From contig NZ_JANQBK010000015.1 of NCBI RefSeq assembly GCF_025370105.1, forward strand, positions 62,001 to 126,000: a stretch of 64,000 nt of DNA, given 5' to 3'. Below, piece by piece: positions 41,850 to 50,521 of this stretch (its first letter is position 1; the number at the start of each line of letters is the position of its first letter). Below the pieces are notes generated by a model. The model saw nothing but the letters and a program-made list of their open reading frames with translations. It did not search any database and was not told where the DNA came from. The position numbers and the translations under genes are program-made. This DNA is from Sphingomonas hylomeconis. GTDB lineage: Bacteria > Pseudomonadota > Alphaproteobacteria > Sphingomonadales > Sphingomonadaceae.

Positions 41850-44105
41850 TCAGCTTTCTTCAGTGCCGACCCGGATCTCGGTGGACGTCGACCGCGACTT
41901 GCCCGTGCCGCCATATCCGTAGCCATAGCCATAGCCATAGCCATAGCCGTCGCCCATCCCGGGGGCGCTATGATTGAACTTGGTGAGCACGGCACCGAGA
42001 AGCTGCGCATCTGCCGCTTCGAGGCGCGCGACCGCGCGGCGCACCGCGAGGCGGCGGCTGCCGGCCTCGACCACGAACACCGTGCCTTCGACGAGCGACG
42101 ACAGGATCGGGGCATCGGCAAGTCCCATCACCGGCGGCGCATCGATGATCACCGTATCGAAGCGCCCGAGCAGGAACATGAGCACCTCGGCGGTCCGACG
42201 GCTGGACAGCAGTTCTGCGGCGTTTGGCGGCACGGGACCGGCCGGCATCAGCGAGAGATTGGCGATGCCGGCGTCGTAGATCGCCTGCTCGATCTCTTCC
42301 GATCCGCTGAGCAGATTGGACAGGCCGATCGCCTGCCCATGCTGGTCGTCCTTCAACTTGATCGTCGGCTTGCGCATATCAGCATCGATCAGCAGCGTGC
42401 GATTGCCGACCTTGGCGAACGCCTGAGCCAGCGCGAACGACGTCACCGACTTCCCTTCGGCCGGCCGCGAGCTGCTGACCAGAATCGTGCGTGGGGCGCC
42501 CGCCGACGTGCCGAACTCGATCGCGGTACGGACCGAGAAATACGCCTCTGCGATCTGGCTGCCCGAATGCACCAGTTCGCCGATCACGTTCTCGCCGGCT
42601 GGCAGCTTCGGGATCGCGCCCAGCGTGGGGAGACCCAGCTTGCTGCCGAGATCGTCCGGCATCTTGATCGAATCGTCGAGGAATTCGAGCACGAAGGCGG
42701 CAAGCAGTCCGACCAGCAGCCCGAGCAGCGCGCCGAGCCCCAAGTTGAACAGCGCGTTCGGTCGCGCGAGCGACGCACTGGTTGCGTCGTCGACGATCGC
42801 GATGTTGCTCGCGGCGACACCGTCCGCGACGTCCACTTCCTTGTAGCGTTGCAACAGCGCCGCATACAATTCACGGTTGGTGTCCACCTCGCGCCGCAGG
42901 ATCGTGTACTGGATGTTCTTGTCGCTGAGCGTCATCACCGAATTCTTCAGCGAGTTGACCTGGGCATTGAGCTGCCCTTCGCTGGCCAGCGCCGCCTGGT
43001 AATCGGACTGCAATGCCTTGCGGATGCGCGCCTTTTCGGTCGCGATGTTGCGATCGATATCGCTCAACCGCGATCGCAGCTGAACGATCTGAGGATAATT
43101 CTCACGATAGACATTGAGCAGTTCGCCGACCTGGGCCGTGATCTGGGCACGTGCCGACAGGAGCGACTGGATCGTCGGATTGGTGATGTCCTCCGATGTC
43201 GTCCCCTGTGCCTGACGGAATTTCTGCTCGGCGGCGATGCGCTCCTGTTGCGCCTTCGCCAACGCGCCGTTCCAGTCGACCAGCGATCCGCTGGTCAACG
43301 AGGACTCGCTGGATTCGCCGGCCGCATTGGTACCGGTGGTAACGTTGATGATGCCGGCGCTGCGGGCATAGTCGACCGCCGCCCGTTCCGACGCTTCCAG
43401 CTTGGCCTTGGTCGTTGCCAGGCGGCGTTGCAGCAGCTTGCCGGTATAGGCCGTCGCGCTCATCTTGCGGTCGAGATTGAACTCGATGAAGTTGCGCGCA
43501 AAGGCGTTGACGATGCGCGTCGCCGTCGCTTGATCGGGGTCGAAATAGATGATTTCGACCAGTCGGCTGGTATTGTCAGGCACGACCTTGAAATTGCCCT
43601 TGAGCACCGACGCCGCACGACGCAGCGCGGCACCGCGATCGCTATTCGGCTTTCCGCCGCGCTCGTAACCGAATCCCTCGACCGAGCCGAGATCCATCGA
43701 TCGCGCGACCTTGTCGGCCAGCGCCTTACTGCCGAGCAGGCCATATTGCGTACGCAGATAATCCGGGCGCGCCAGGAGGACCGAATTGGCCTTCGATTCG
43801 TCCGTATTCATGATCTGCGATTGCTCGGCCGCGATTTCCAGCGTCGCCGAGGCGCGGTAGATCTTGGTCGTGAGCAGCGTGACCGCGATGGCCAGCGCGA
43901 TCGATGCCAGCAACACGCCCAGCACGACCAGGCGCCATTTCACGATCGTACGCCACAGGTCGAGATAGCTCGATCCCTGCGCGTCCTGACCCAGATGGTT
44001 GTACGGCAGCGCCAGCGCCCCGCCCGTGGTCGTGCGCAGCGGTCCGCGAACGCCCCCTGTCAGAGCCCCTGCGTTTGCCAGCCCCTGTGGCAATTGATCA
44101 TTCAT
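41850..44105 (-). CDS. wzc: Wzc-like polysaccharide co-polymerase and tyrosine autokinase
   Basis: A 751-residue fusion of chain-length regulator and BY-kinase. A Wzz domain starts near YLDLWRTIVKWRLVVLGVL, with a membrane segment at about 58-78; a long coiled-coil periplasmic region follows and a second helix lies at about 460-485 (LGALLGLLVGLLAAFVLEF). The kinase has Walker A (SSSRPAEGKSVTSFALAQA), A' (LLIDADMRKP) and B (VIIDAPPVMG). The C-terminus carries six Tyr in GYGYGYGYGYGYGG, the expected autophosphorylation cluster, encoded by the hexamer repeat at 41913-41948. It should control polymer length and export with the Wza-like protein encoded just upstream. Confidence 0.95.
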   Translation of the reverse strand: MNDQLPQGLANAGALTGGVRGPLRTTTGGALALPYNHLGQDAQGSSYLDLWRTIVKWRLVVLGVLLASIALAIAVTLLTTKIYRASATLEIAAEQSQIMNTDESKANSVLLARPDYLRTQYGLLGSKALADKVARSMDLGSVEGFGYERGGKPNSDRGAALRRAASVLKGNFKVVPDNTSRLVEIIYFDPDQATATRIVNAFARNFIEFNLDRKMSATAYTGKLLQRRLATTKAKLEASERAAVDYARSAGIINVTTGTNAAGESSESSLTSGSLVDWNGALAKAQQERIAAEQKFRQAQGTTSEDITNPTIQSLLSARAQITAQVGELLNVYRENYPQIVQLRSRLSDIDRNIATEKARIRKALQSDYQAALASEGQLNAQVNSLKNSVMTLSDKNIQYTILRREVDTNRELYAALLQRYKEVDVADGVAASNIAIVDDATSASLARPNALFNLGLGALLGLLVGLLAAFVLEFLDDSIKMPDDLGSKLGLPTLGAIPKLPAGENVIGELVHSGSQIAEAYFSVRTAIEFGTSAGAPRTILVSSSRPAEGKSVTSFALAQAFAKVGNRTLLIDADMRKPTIKLKDDQHGQAIGLSNLLSGSEEIEQAIYDAGIANLSLMPAGPVPPNAAELLSSRRTAEVLMFLLGRFDTVIIDAPPVMGLADAPILSSLVEGTVFVVEAGSRRLAVRRAVARLEAADAQLLGAVLTKFNHSAPGMGDGYGYGYGYGYGYGGTGKSRSTSTEIRVGTEES
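41913..41948 (-). repeat. Hexanucleotide tandem repeat encoding the Tyr tail of Wzc
   Basis: Six tandem 6-bp units on the plus strand: ATATCC, GTAGCC, then four exact ATAGCC copies (41925-41948). Each encodes one Gly-Tyr pair on the minus strand. Because the unit is 6 bp, slippage would change the number of Tyr residues without breaking the frame. The perfect core is four copies, a modest array. Confidence 0.85.
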
Positions 44106-44149
44106 TAGATGGAGGACTCCAAGATCTTATTCAGCCGGACGGTGCCGGC

Positions 44150-44875
44150 TCAGAAACGCGTAAAGACGGACAGCAACGGCAGCGACGAGATGACATCGCG
44201 GAATTGCTGACGTGTGGCCGAGCCATCAACGACGATGATATCGTCACCATAGACTGACGGATCAGGCTCGAGGCCGGTACGGATCGTCGTGAGGTCGAAA
44301 GCAGCCGCCTGGCGCTCCCCCTTGATCGTACGGAAGATCACCACGCGCTTCGGATTGGCATCGGGGTTAGGTCCGCGCGCCAGTGCCACCGCCTGCAGCA
44401 GCGTCATGTCGCCCTCGATCTCGTAAATGCCCGGTTGCAGCACCGAGCCATCGACCGTCACCTTCTCGCTCTTGGCTTCCTTGATCACCACCTGCACACT
44501 CGGTGCGCGCAGATAGCTGGAGGCGAGCTTCGCCGTGAGAATCGCCTGCAGCTCGGGCGAAGTTTTACCCTCGGCGTCGACAGCGCCGATCAGCGGCATC
44601 TGAATGCGGCCGGTGGCGTCAACAGTGCGATCGCCGGAAAACGAGTCAGCCTGGAATACCGTGATGGTCACCACGTCGCCAGGACGCAGCCGATGCGCCG
44701 CACTGGATTTTATCTCGCGCAGATCAGGTGCGACAAAGTCCGCCCTATTATATGGTACGGGGCCGCCGCGCTTGCCGGCACAGCCGGAAATCACGCCAGT
44801 CGAGAGCGCAATGAGCGCCAGCGCCGAGACGCATTGAGCCGACGACCTCGATCGATCGATAAAAGCGCGTAACAC
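44150..44875 (-). CDS. wza: Polysaccharide export outer-membrane lipoprotein (Wza/OPX-like)
   Basis: A 241-residue lipoprotein. The signal peptide ends in the lipobox STGVISGC; the mature N-terminus is CAGKRGG. The Poly_export domain is HRLRPGDVVTITVFQADSFSG, followed by SLBB-like sections (VDGSVLQPGIYEIEGDMTLLQAV). It is shorter than E. coli Wza (379), lacking the C-terminal helix-forming extension, like the GumB/short OPX group. It forms the outer-membrane or periplasmic part of the export channel with Wzc. GTG 44873-44875 has GGGAG nine bases upstream. First gene of the export operon. Confidence 0.93.
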   Translation of the reverse strand: MLRAFIDRSRSSAQCVSALALIALSTGVISGCAGKRGGPVPYNRADFVAPDLREIKSSAAHRLRPGDVVTITVFQADSFSGDRTVDATGRIQMPLIGAVDAEGKTSPELQAILTAKLASSYLRAPSVQVVIKEAKSEKVTVDGSVLQPGIYEIEGDMTLLQAVALARGPNPDANPKRVVIFRTIKGERQAAAFDLTTIRTGLEPDPSVYGDDIIVVDGSATRQQFRDVISSLPLLSVFTRF

Positions 44876-45178
44876 AGTTCAAAACTCCCGAGACGGCGAT
44901 TTCGGCTACAATAGCAAATGGTCACCCATGGAGAAGACCGTCGCAGACCGCCGCGGACCTTAGGAGCGTACGATGCCGAACGCAAACCTCTATATCCGAC
45001 GAATGGGTGCGAAATACCGTCGCGCCGAGCAATCACGCGGAACCCTGGCCGCCGCGCAGGGCAATGCTGCGGCGTGACACCGTCAGTAGCTCGCAGGCCA
45101 TCGACGAGCCCTCCCGCCGGTGATCGCGATGCCGATCGATTTAGGCGGAACATATGCCGGCCTAGCTGGTTTGCGTCG
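44876..45178. other. Intergenic region upstream of the export operon
   Basis: No gene found in this stretch between the divergent wza-like gene and the promoter of the small secreted protein. It must carry the promoter that drives wza-wzc and the genes behind them. I saw no clear -35/-10 pair on the minus strand. It is AT-richer than coding sequence. Confidence 0.5.
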
Positions 45179-45207
45179 TTGACAGCTTTCCGCCGTCAAA
45201 ATATACC
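45179..45207 (+). promoter_or_regulatory. Predicted sigma-70-type promoter of the small secreted protein
   Basis: A perfect TTGACA at 45179-45184, an exact 17-base spacer and TATACC at 45202-45207. This would start transcription near 45214 and leave a leader of about 100 bases. The leader holds two TTGAAATTT direct repeats (45223-45231 and 45252-45260, 29 bp apart) and a small hairpin TGATCT-TCG-AGATCA (45279-45293). The boxes are visible; use as a promoter is inference. Confidence 0.6.
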
Positions 45208-45311
45208 GCTGTCGATCACTGATTGAAATTTGACGCGACGCACAATGTCAGTTGAAATTTAAACGTGCCGATGCTAATTGATCTTCGAGATCAGAAAAAA
45301 GGGAGTTTCTT

Positions 45312-45587
45312 ATGTTTCGCAAGATCGCCGTAGGTGCGACATTGGCTTCGCTGGCCTTTAGCTCTATCGCATCAGCTGCGGCAGCTCCCACGACCGCTGC
45401 CGCGTCGACGGCAAGCGTTGCCAAAGCTGGCAAGGTAAAGCGCGTTGGAACGTCTGTTGCAGATCGTAACAAGTCGAACCTCGAAGGCTCGGAAGGCATC
45501 ATCGTTGCGGTTGCGGCCGCTGCGGCGATTGCTGCAGGCATCTACGTTGCCGTTGACGGCGACGACAACCCCTCGAGCCCTTCGTAA
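45312..45587 (+). CDS. Small secreted/membrane protein of the polysaccharide locus
   Basis: A 91-residue protein with a signal peptide (IAVGATLASLAFSSIASAAA), an Ala/Thr-rich spacer, a basic middle (KAGKVKRVGTSVADRNKS), one hydrophobic Ala-rich segment (about 62-80) and an acidic end DGDDNPSSPS. GGGAG lies six bases before the ATG. A predicted promoter before it and a strong terminator after it mark it as an independent, probably highly expressed gene. I do not recognise the family. Small proteins of this kind recur next to wza-like genes in sphingomonad loci (recalled, unverified). Confidence 0.85.
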   Translation: MFRKIAVGATLASLAFSSIASAAAAPTTAAASTASVAKAGKVKRVGTSVADRNKSNLEGSEGIIVAVAAAAAIAAGIYVAVDGDDNPSSPS

Positions 45588-45649
45588 TCTTCCAATGGTA
45601 ACCGCGTTCGCGCGGGAGCCAAGGTAGGGTTTTCGAACACACCTAATCA

Positions 45650-45686
45650 AAAGCCAGTGTATCGTTTTGCGATATGCTGGCTTTTT
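45650..45686 (+). terminator. Strong rho-independent terminator
   Basis: AAAGCCAGTGTATCG (45650-45664) pairs over its whole length with CGATATGCTGGCTTT (45670-45684), two positions being G-T wobbles, around a 5-base loop, and ends in a T-run. It lies 63 bp after the small secreted protein. Confidence 0.88.
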
Positions 45687-46319
45687 GTATCTGGGCGACT
45701 GTAATGTCCGGAATACGTTCATACCGTGGCTGAGGGACGTTGGATGAGCAGCGACTCGGACAGATCTGGATCAGTGTCATCCACACCTTTCCGATCCCGG
45801 CTACTTTGGCCGGATTGAGAGCCATGCCCGGAGGCTATTCTCGGGCTATCCGCCCCAATATCCTTCGCTGACAGTCGCCCGGCATGATCGGTGGCAATAT
45901 TGTTGGACGAATCGCTAGGCCAATCGACGGCTATCGGGCTCGGCACGGTGGCAACCGCCATGACGTTGGCCCACTTCCCGCATAGCTGCTTCTGCGCCAG
46001 CGCCACCCCCAGGTCAGTGCCAGTCGATGCCACGCGCGGGCAAACTGCCTGTGCAGCGAACGGCAATCCGGAACCGCACCGATAAGATAAGCACAGCGAA
46101 TCGTCTCCCGCCCTCGGGTGCCCTCCGCCGCCGCACGCGCGGCTTTCCGCATGCCGGTGGGCAACAATGGTGCTCGGTTAGGTACCGATGGCTCTGCGCT
46201 GAAAAGCTATCGCCCGGCGTCGCTACGTGCCGCCCACTCTATTCCCGCAGACACGCCAGCGCGCAGGAGCGGACGAGCGCTTCGCGTGGCCGAGGCTAAA
46301 GCGACGGCTGTACCCGCGG
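45687..46319. other. About 630-bp region without a recognised gene
   Basis: After the terminator and before the phosphatase stop I see no convincing gene. A 115-codon open frame on the minus strand (45719-46066) lacks a ribosome-binding site, is low in complexity and resembles nothing I know. The region could be a decayed insertion, but I found no terminal inverted repeats or transposase motif. Confidence 0.4.
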
Positions 46320-47069
46320 TCAGGTAGACAGGATCCATTGCGCATCGCCTTCCAGCCCCAACGCGGTCAGCTTCCCGCTTTGATAGGCGCCGGTGTCGAT
46401 ACCGATTCGGTTACGCGCGAAGGTCGGCTCGTCGACGACCGTGTGGCCGTGCACCACCATCACGCCGTGATCGACCTGACTGTCGAGGAACTTATTCCTG
46501 ATCCAGCGCAGATCGCGCGGCTGCTGTGCATCGAGCGGCACGCCGGGCAAAATTCCGGCATGGACGAACAGATAGTCGCCGATTCGGACGCTGTCGTCGA
46601 AACCAGCCATGAATTCCAGGTGCGCCGCCGGAATTGCCGTGCGCATCGCATGTTCCAGGGCGAATCCGCCGGCCGCGATCGCCGCCGCTGCGATGCCGTA
46701 GCTCTCCAGCGCCTCGGCGCCGCCGAACGACAGCCAGGCGTCGCGTTCCCCGTTGCGATTGTCGATCGAGGCCAGCATCATCTCTTCGTGATTGCCGGCA
46801 ACGAAGTGCAACGTCGCCGTCCCGAACCGCGCCTCGATGAGCAAATCAAGAACGCGGGCGGTATCGGGCCCGCGATCCACGAGGTCGCCCAGGAAGACGA
46901 TGTGCGTGGTAGCCGGGCCGCGCGCTGCGTCGTCCGCAGAGATTTGGTCGATCAACGCGACCAGCAAATCCGCCATGCCATGCACGTCACCAATGGCATA
47001 GACGCGGCGACCCTGGGGAATGCGGGGCGGCACGACCACGACGGGTTTTGGCTTCAGCCAGCGCAACAT
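46320..47069 (-). CDS. PPP-type serine/threonine protein phosphatase
   Basis: A 249-residue metallophosphoesterase with the bimetal motifs GDVHGMADLL, FLGDLVDRGPDTA, FVAGNHEEMML and later VHAGILPG and VVHGHTVVDEP; it is of the bacterial PrpA/PrpE or ApaH-like protein phosphatase group. It could dephosphorylate proteins or nucleotides. Its place between the Wzc kinase operon and rmlBA invites a link with polysaccharide control, but PPP enzymes act mainly on Ser/Thr, so that is only a guess. GCAGG lies before the ATG at 47067-47069. Confidence 0.92.
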   Translation of the reverse strand: MLRWLKPKPVVVVPPRIPQGRRVYAIGDVHGMADLLVALIDQISADDAARGPATTHIVFLGDLVDRGPDTARVLDLLIEARFGTATLHFVAGNHEEMMLASIDNRNGERDAWLSFGGAEALESYGIAAAAIAAGGFALEHAMRTAIPAAHLEFMAGFDDSVRIGDYLFVHAGILPGVPLDAQQPRDLRWIRNKFLDSQVDHGVMVVHGHTVVDEPTFARNRIGIDTGAYQSGKLTALGLEGDAQWILST

Positions 47070-47320
47070 GGACTAACCTGCAAGTTCATCGGGCCGCACT
47101 GCCTGTTTTTGCCGGCTTCTTCAACACGGTTGCTCCCTTCCCCGCTCCGCCGGGCTCCTGTCAGGCGGGCGCCGGGCCGGCAGCGGGGTTCAGCAAGGCC
47201 GTCCCGGTCGGTTCTCGCGGCCACATGTCGGTGCGGTATCAGCGTGCCTACCGTGGAAGCGCTGCCGGGCCTGTTCCCTGCCATCCAGCCCTTAATAGGA
47301 TAGAGCGTGTGCACTGCATT

Positions 47321-48379
47321 TCAGGCTACCCCGCGCCGCTCCGTCAGGCCGATGCTCGGCTGGTGCGCCAGATACCATTCGATCGTCGCAGCCAGGCCGT
47401 CGGCAAATTTGGTATCCGCCCGCCATCCCAGCTCGCGCTCGATGCGCGACGGATCGATCGCATAGCGGCGATCATGGCCCGGCCGATCGGTGACGAAGCG
47501 GATCAGATCGCGGCGCCGCAAGCCGGGTTTCGGCCGGACGTCATCGAGCAGATCGCAGATCATCGTCACGACCGCGAGATTGCTGTGTTCCGCGCGCCCC
47601 CCCACGACATAGCATTCGCCGATCGCGCCGCGCCGCACCACCAGATCCAGCGCGCGTGCGTGATCCTCCACGTACAGCCAGTCGCGCACGTTCGCGCCCG
47701 TGCCATAGACCGGCACCGTCTCGCCCGCCGCGGCGCGCGTAATGGTCAGCGGGATCAGCTTCTCGGCATGCTGGTGAGGGCCATAATTGTTGCTGCAGTT
47801 GGACAGCACCACCGGCAGGCCGAACGTATGATGCCAGGCCCGCACCAGATGATCCGATGCCGCCTTGGAGGCCGAATAGGGCGATGACGGATTGTAGGGC
47901 GTGGCCTCGTCGAACCGGCTGTCGTCGAACGGCAGATCGCCGAACACCTCGTCGGTCGAGACGTGGTGGAAGCGGAACGTTGTCTTTGCCCGGCCGGTCA
48001 GCGTGCGCCAATGGTCCAGCGCCGCCTCCAGCAGGTGGAACGTGCCGGTGATGTTGGTTTCGACGAACACGGCCGGGCCGTCGATCGATCGGTCGACATG
48101 GCTTTCGGCGGCAAGATGCATGATCGCATCGACCCGCTCCTCGGCCAGGATGCGCGACACCAAGGCGCGATCGGCGATATCGCCTGCCACGAAGCGATAG
48201 CGCGGCGATTCCTGTACCGCCGCCAGAGCCTCGGGCGATGCGGCATAGGTCAGTTTGTCGAGATTGATCACGCGCGTATCGCCTGCGCCGATCAGATGGC
48301 GGCACACCGCCGAGCCGATAAAGCCCGCCCCGCCGGTCACCAGCACCGTCCGGACCGAGGGAGCGGCGCCGATGGTCAC
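47321..48379 (-). CDS. rmlB: dTDP-glucose 4,6-dehydratase
   Basis: Converts dTDP-glucose to dTDP-4-keto-6-deoxyglucose. It is 352 residues, normal length. [16 protein letters not shown] is the NAD loop; [33 protein letters not shown] (with the catalytic Asp-Glu pair), [15 protein letters not shown] (Tyr-x3-Lys) and [18 protein letters not shown] are diagnostic of RmlB. The GTG start overlaps the rmlA stop as GTGA. No rmlC or rmlD follows, so the keto-deoxy sugar may serve another pathway or those genes lie elsewhere. Confidence 0.97.
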   Translation of the reverse strand: MTIGAAPSVRTVLVTGGAGFIGSAVCRHLIGAGDTRVINLDKLTYAASPEALAAVQESPRYRFVAGDIADRALVSRILAEERVDAIMHLAAESHVDRSIDGPAVFVETNITGTFHLLEAALDHWRTLTGRAKTTFRFHHVSTDEVFGDLPFDDSRFDEATPYNPSSPYSASKAASDHLVRAWHHTFGLPVVLSNCSNNYGPHQHAEKLIPLTITRAAAGETVPVYGTGANVRDWLYVEDHARALDLVVRRGAIGECYVVGGRAEHSNLAVVTMICDLLDDVRPKPGLRRRDLIRFVTDRPGHDRRYAIDPSRIERELGWRADTKFADGLAATIEWYLAHQPSIGLTERRGVA

Positions 48380-49257
48380 GCTCGTGCCGCCGCCGCGCAG
48401 ACCCGCAGGTAGCGCGCATAATCGGTATGGCCGAGCAGATCGGCGCGCGCGTTCACCGCCGCCGCATCGAGATAGCCAAGATCCAGCGCAATCTCCTCCG
48501 GGCAGGCGATCTTGATGCCCTGCCGCCGCTCGATCGTCCGCACGAAGGACGAGGCATCATGCAACGAATCGTGCGTCCCCGTGTCAAGCCAGGCATAGCC
48601 GCGCCCGAGCCGCCCGATGTCCAGCGCATCTTCCGCCAAATAGGCGCGCAGCAGATCGACGATCTCCAGCTCACCGCGTGCCGAAGGAGTCAGCCCGCGC
48701 GCGATCCCGCTGGCCCGGGCGTCGCAGAAATACAGTCCGGTCAGCGCCCAGGTCGAGGCCGGCACGTCCGGCTTCTCGTCGATCGCAACGGGCCGGCCGG
48801 CGCCATCGAACGACACCACGCCGTAGCGCTCTGGATCGTCGACCTGATAGGCAAACACCATCGCCCTGCCCGCTTCGGCAATCTCGGCCGCCGCGCGGCA
48901 TTTCGCCACCAGCCCGTCGCCATGGAAGATATTGTCGCCCAGGATCAGCGCGCACGGCTCGCCGGCGAGGAATTCCTCGCCAATGATGAATGCCTCGGGC
49001 AGCCCGCGCGGCGCATCCTGCTCGGCATAGGAGATGGCGATGCCGAACATCGCCCCGTCGCCGAGCAGCTCGCGAAACAGCGGCAGATCACGCGGCGTGG
49101 AAATGATCAGGATCTCGCGGATCCCGGCGAGCATCAGTACCGACAGCGGATAATAGATCATCGGCTTGTCGAACACGGGCAGCAACTGCTTCGAAATCGC
49201 CAGTGTCGCCGGATACAGGCGGGTGCCGCTGCCGCCGGCGAGAATGATGCCCTTCAT
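48376..49257 (-). CDS. rmlA: Glucose-1-phosphate thymidylyltransferase
   Basis: Makes dTDP-glucose from dTTP and glucose 1-phosphate. It is 293 residues. The nucleotide-binding [20 protein letters not shown] includes the conserved Gly-Gly-x-Gly-x-Arg and catalytic Lys; ILGDNIFHG and [17 protein letters not shown] are diagnostic. It is the upstream gene of the rmlA-rmlB pair and shares 4 bp with rmlB. The next gene upstream is the FKBP isomerase 150 bp away, so the pair probably has its own promoter. Confidence 0.97.
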   Translation of the reverse strand: MKGIILAGGSGTRLYPATLAISKQLLPVFDKPMIYYPLSVLMLAGIREILIISTPRDLPLFRELLGDGAMFGIAISYAEQDAPRGLPEAFIIGEEFLAGEPCALILGDNIFHGDGLVAKCRAAAEIAEAGRAMVFAYQVDDPERYGVVSFDGAGRPVAIDEKPDVPASTWALTGLYFCDARASGIARGLTPSARGELEIVDLLRAYLAEDALDIGRLGRGYAWLDTGTHDSLHDASSFVRTIERRQGIKIACPEEIALDLGYLDAAAVNARADLLGHTDYARYLRVCAAAARA

Positions 49258-49407
49258 ACGCGTGTCGATCCATCAGGTCCCGGATCGGCAGGGCATAAGC
49301 GATATTGGTTAAGCGCTTGCTATGGCTTGCGCCGGGCAGTCGCTACCCGGCGGCCACCGCCGGCCAGCCCGGAGACATAGGCCGAGCGGTCGGATCGAAG
49401 CGCCGGC

Positions 49408-50034
49408 TTACTGGCCCGGCATCGGCTGCGGCATGCCGCCCGGAGCGCCCTGCCCCGGTGCCGCGCCCTGCTGCTGCATCATCTGCTGCTGCATCTGCAG
49501 GCGGCGGACGGTTTCCTCGGGCAGGAACTCGATCATCTCGACGTTGAAGATCAGCACGTTCTTGGCGAGCTCGGCGGCGGTGCCGTCGAGCGGCGGGGCG
49601 CCGGCCGGGCGCGGTGCGCCATAGCCGAGCTCGGGCTTGATCCAGAAGCGGTACTTGGCGCCCTTGGGCATCAGCTTGAGCGCTTCGGAGAAGCCCGGGA
49701 CCACGCCGGAAACGGCCATCGGCGTCGGCTGCTTGGAGGCATCGAAGATCGTGCCGTCGGGCAGCTTGCCCTCGTAATTGACCAGCGCGATATCGGTATC
49801 GGTCGGCTTGGGCCCCGGCGTGCCCGGCTCGAGCACGAGATATTGCAGGCCGGACGGCGTCTCGACCACGCCTTTGGCGCGCTTGTTCGTGGCCAGCAGG
49901 TCGGTCACCGGATTGCCCGGCGCTGCTGCGGCGAGCGCGAACGCGCCAAGCACGGCGACGAGCACGCCGATCCAGATCAGCACCAGCACGCCGCGCTTGG
50001 TCGGCTGCAAGGGAACGGCGGTGATGCTGGACAT
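49408..50034 (-). CDS. FKBP-type peptidyl-prolyl cis-trans isomerase, membrane-anchored
   Basis: A 208-residue protein: cytoplasmic start, one membrane helix (GVLVLIWIGVLVAVLGAFALA, split to VLVLIWIGVLVAVLGAFA), a linker, then an FKBP domain: GLQYLVLEPGTPGPKPT, VNYEGKLPDGTIFDAS, VVPGFSEALKLMPKGAKYRF and PELGYGAP. The C-terminal tail is Gln/Pro-rich (RRLQMQQQMMQQQG). It helps proteins fold in the periplasm. The gene follows rpsU on the same strand at 85 bp, a pair I associate with sphingomonads. Confidence 0.94.
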   Translation of the reverse strand: MSSITAVPLQPTKRGVLVLIWIGVLVAVLGAFALAAAAPGNPVTDLLATNKRAKGVVETPSGLQYLVLEPGTPGPKPTDTDIALVNYEGKLPDGTIFDASKQPTPMAVSGVVPGFSEALKLMPKGAKYRFWIKPELGYGAPRPAGAPPLDGTAAELAKNVLIFNVEMIEFLPEETVRRLQMQQQMMQQQGAAPGQGAPGGMPQPMPGQ

Positions 50035-50119
50035 GGGGCTGCCTTCGGCTCGACGGCGCGCCGCCGGTTGGTATCAAATCATAGGTATAACGGGGCGGCA
50101 GTCCGCCGCCCCGGAGGTC

Positions 50120-50326
50120 TTACCGGGCGCCGTCGCGCTCCAGGCGCTTGCGCTCGAGCTTGCGCGCACGGCGGATCGCCGCGGCGCGCTCACGCGCACG
50201 CTTTTCGCTCGGCTTTTCGTAATGCCGGCGCAACTTCATCTCGCGATACACACCTTCGCGCTGCAGCTTCTTCTTGAGGGCGCGCAGCGCCTGGTCGACA
50301 TTGTTGTCGCGAACGATGATTTGCAT
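50120..50326 (-). CDS. rpsU: 30S ribosomal protein S21
   Basis: A 68-residue small-subunit protein with the classic [20 protein letters not shown] start and a strongly basic helical tail rich in Arg and Lys. The start is ATG 50324-50326; the upstream open frame has no similarity. It binds the 30S platform near the anti-Shine-Dalgarno region and affects initiation. Confidence 0.98.
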   Translation of the reverse strand: MQIIVRDNNVDQALRALKKKLQREGVYREMKLRRHYEKPSEKRARERAAAIRRARKLERKRLERDGAR

Positions 50327-50521
50327 GTTGTGTAGACGCTCCGGATGTTGTGGCCGCAGTGATGGCCGAATCAATACATTAACGCCGTCGCGAACCTAAG
50401 GTCCGCGCCGCGAAGGCGAGCGCCGTAGCAGTGGGCCGGCCGGCTTTCAAGCCAAAAGCCGGTTTGGCCGCCCGGGCTCCTCCCCTTTGCCGGACTGCTC
50501 CGGCTTCGCTAAGGGAGCCCC

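Noticed and set aside
41913..41948. Phase-variable on/off switch
   Set aside because: The unit is 6 bp, so copy changes keep the frame; only tail length could vary.
41523..44108. 861-codon open frame opposite wzc
   Set aside because: Lies fully across Wzc, which has Walker motifs and a Wzz domain; the opposite reading has no recognisable domain.
45719..46066. 115-codon minus-strand gene or transposase remnant
   Set aside because: No ribosome-binding site, no known motif, no inverted repeats.
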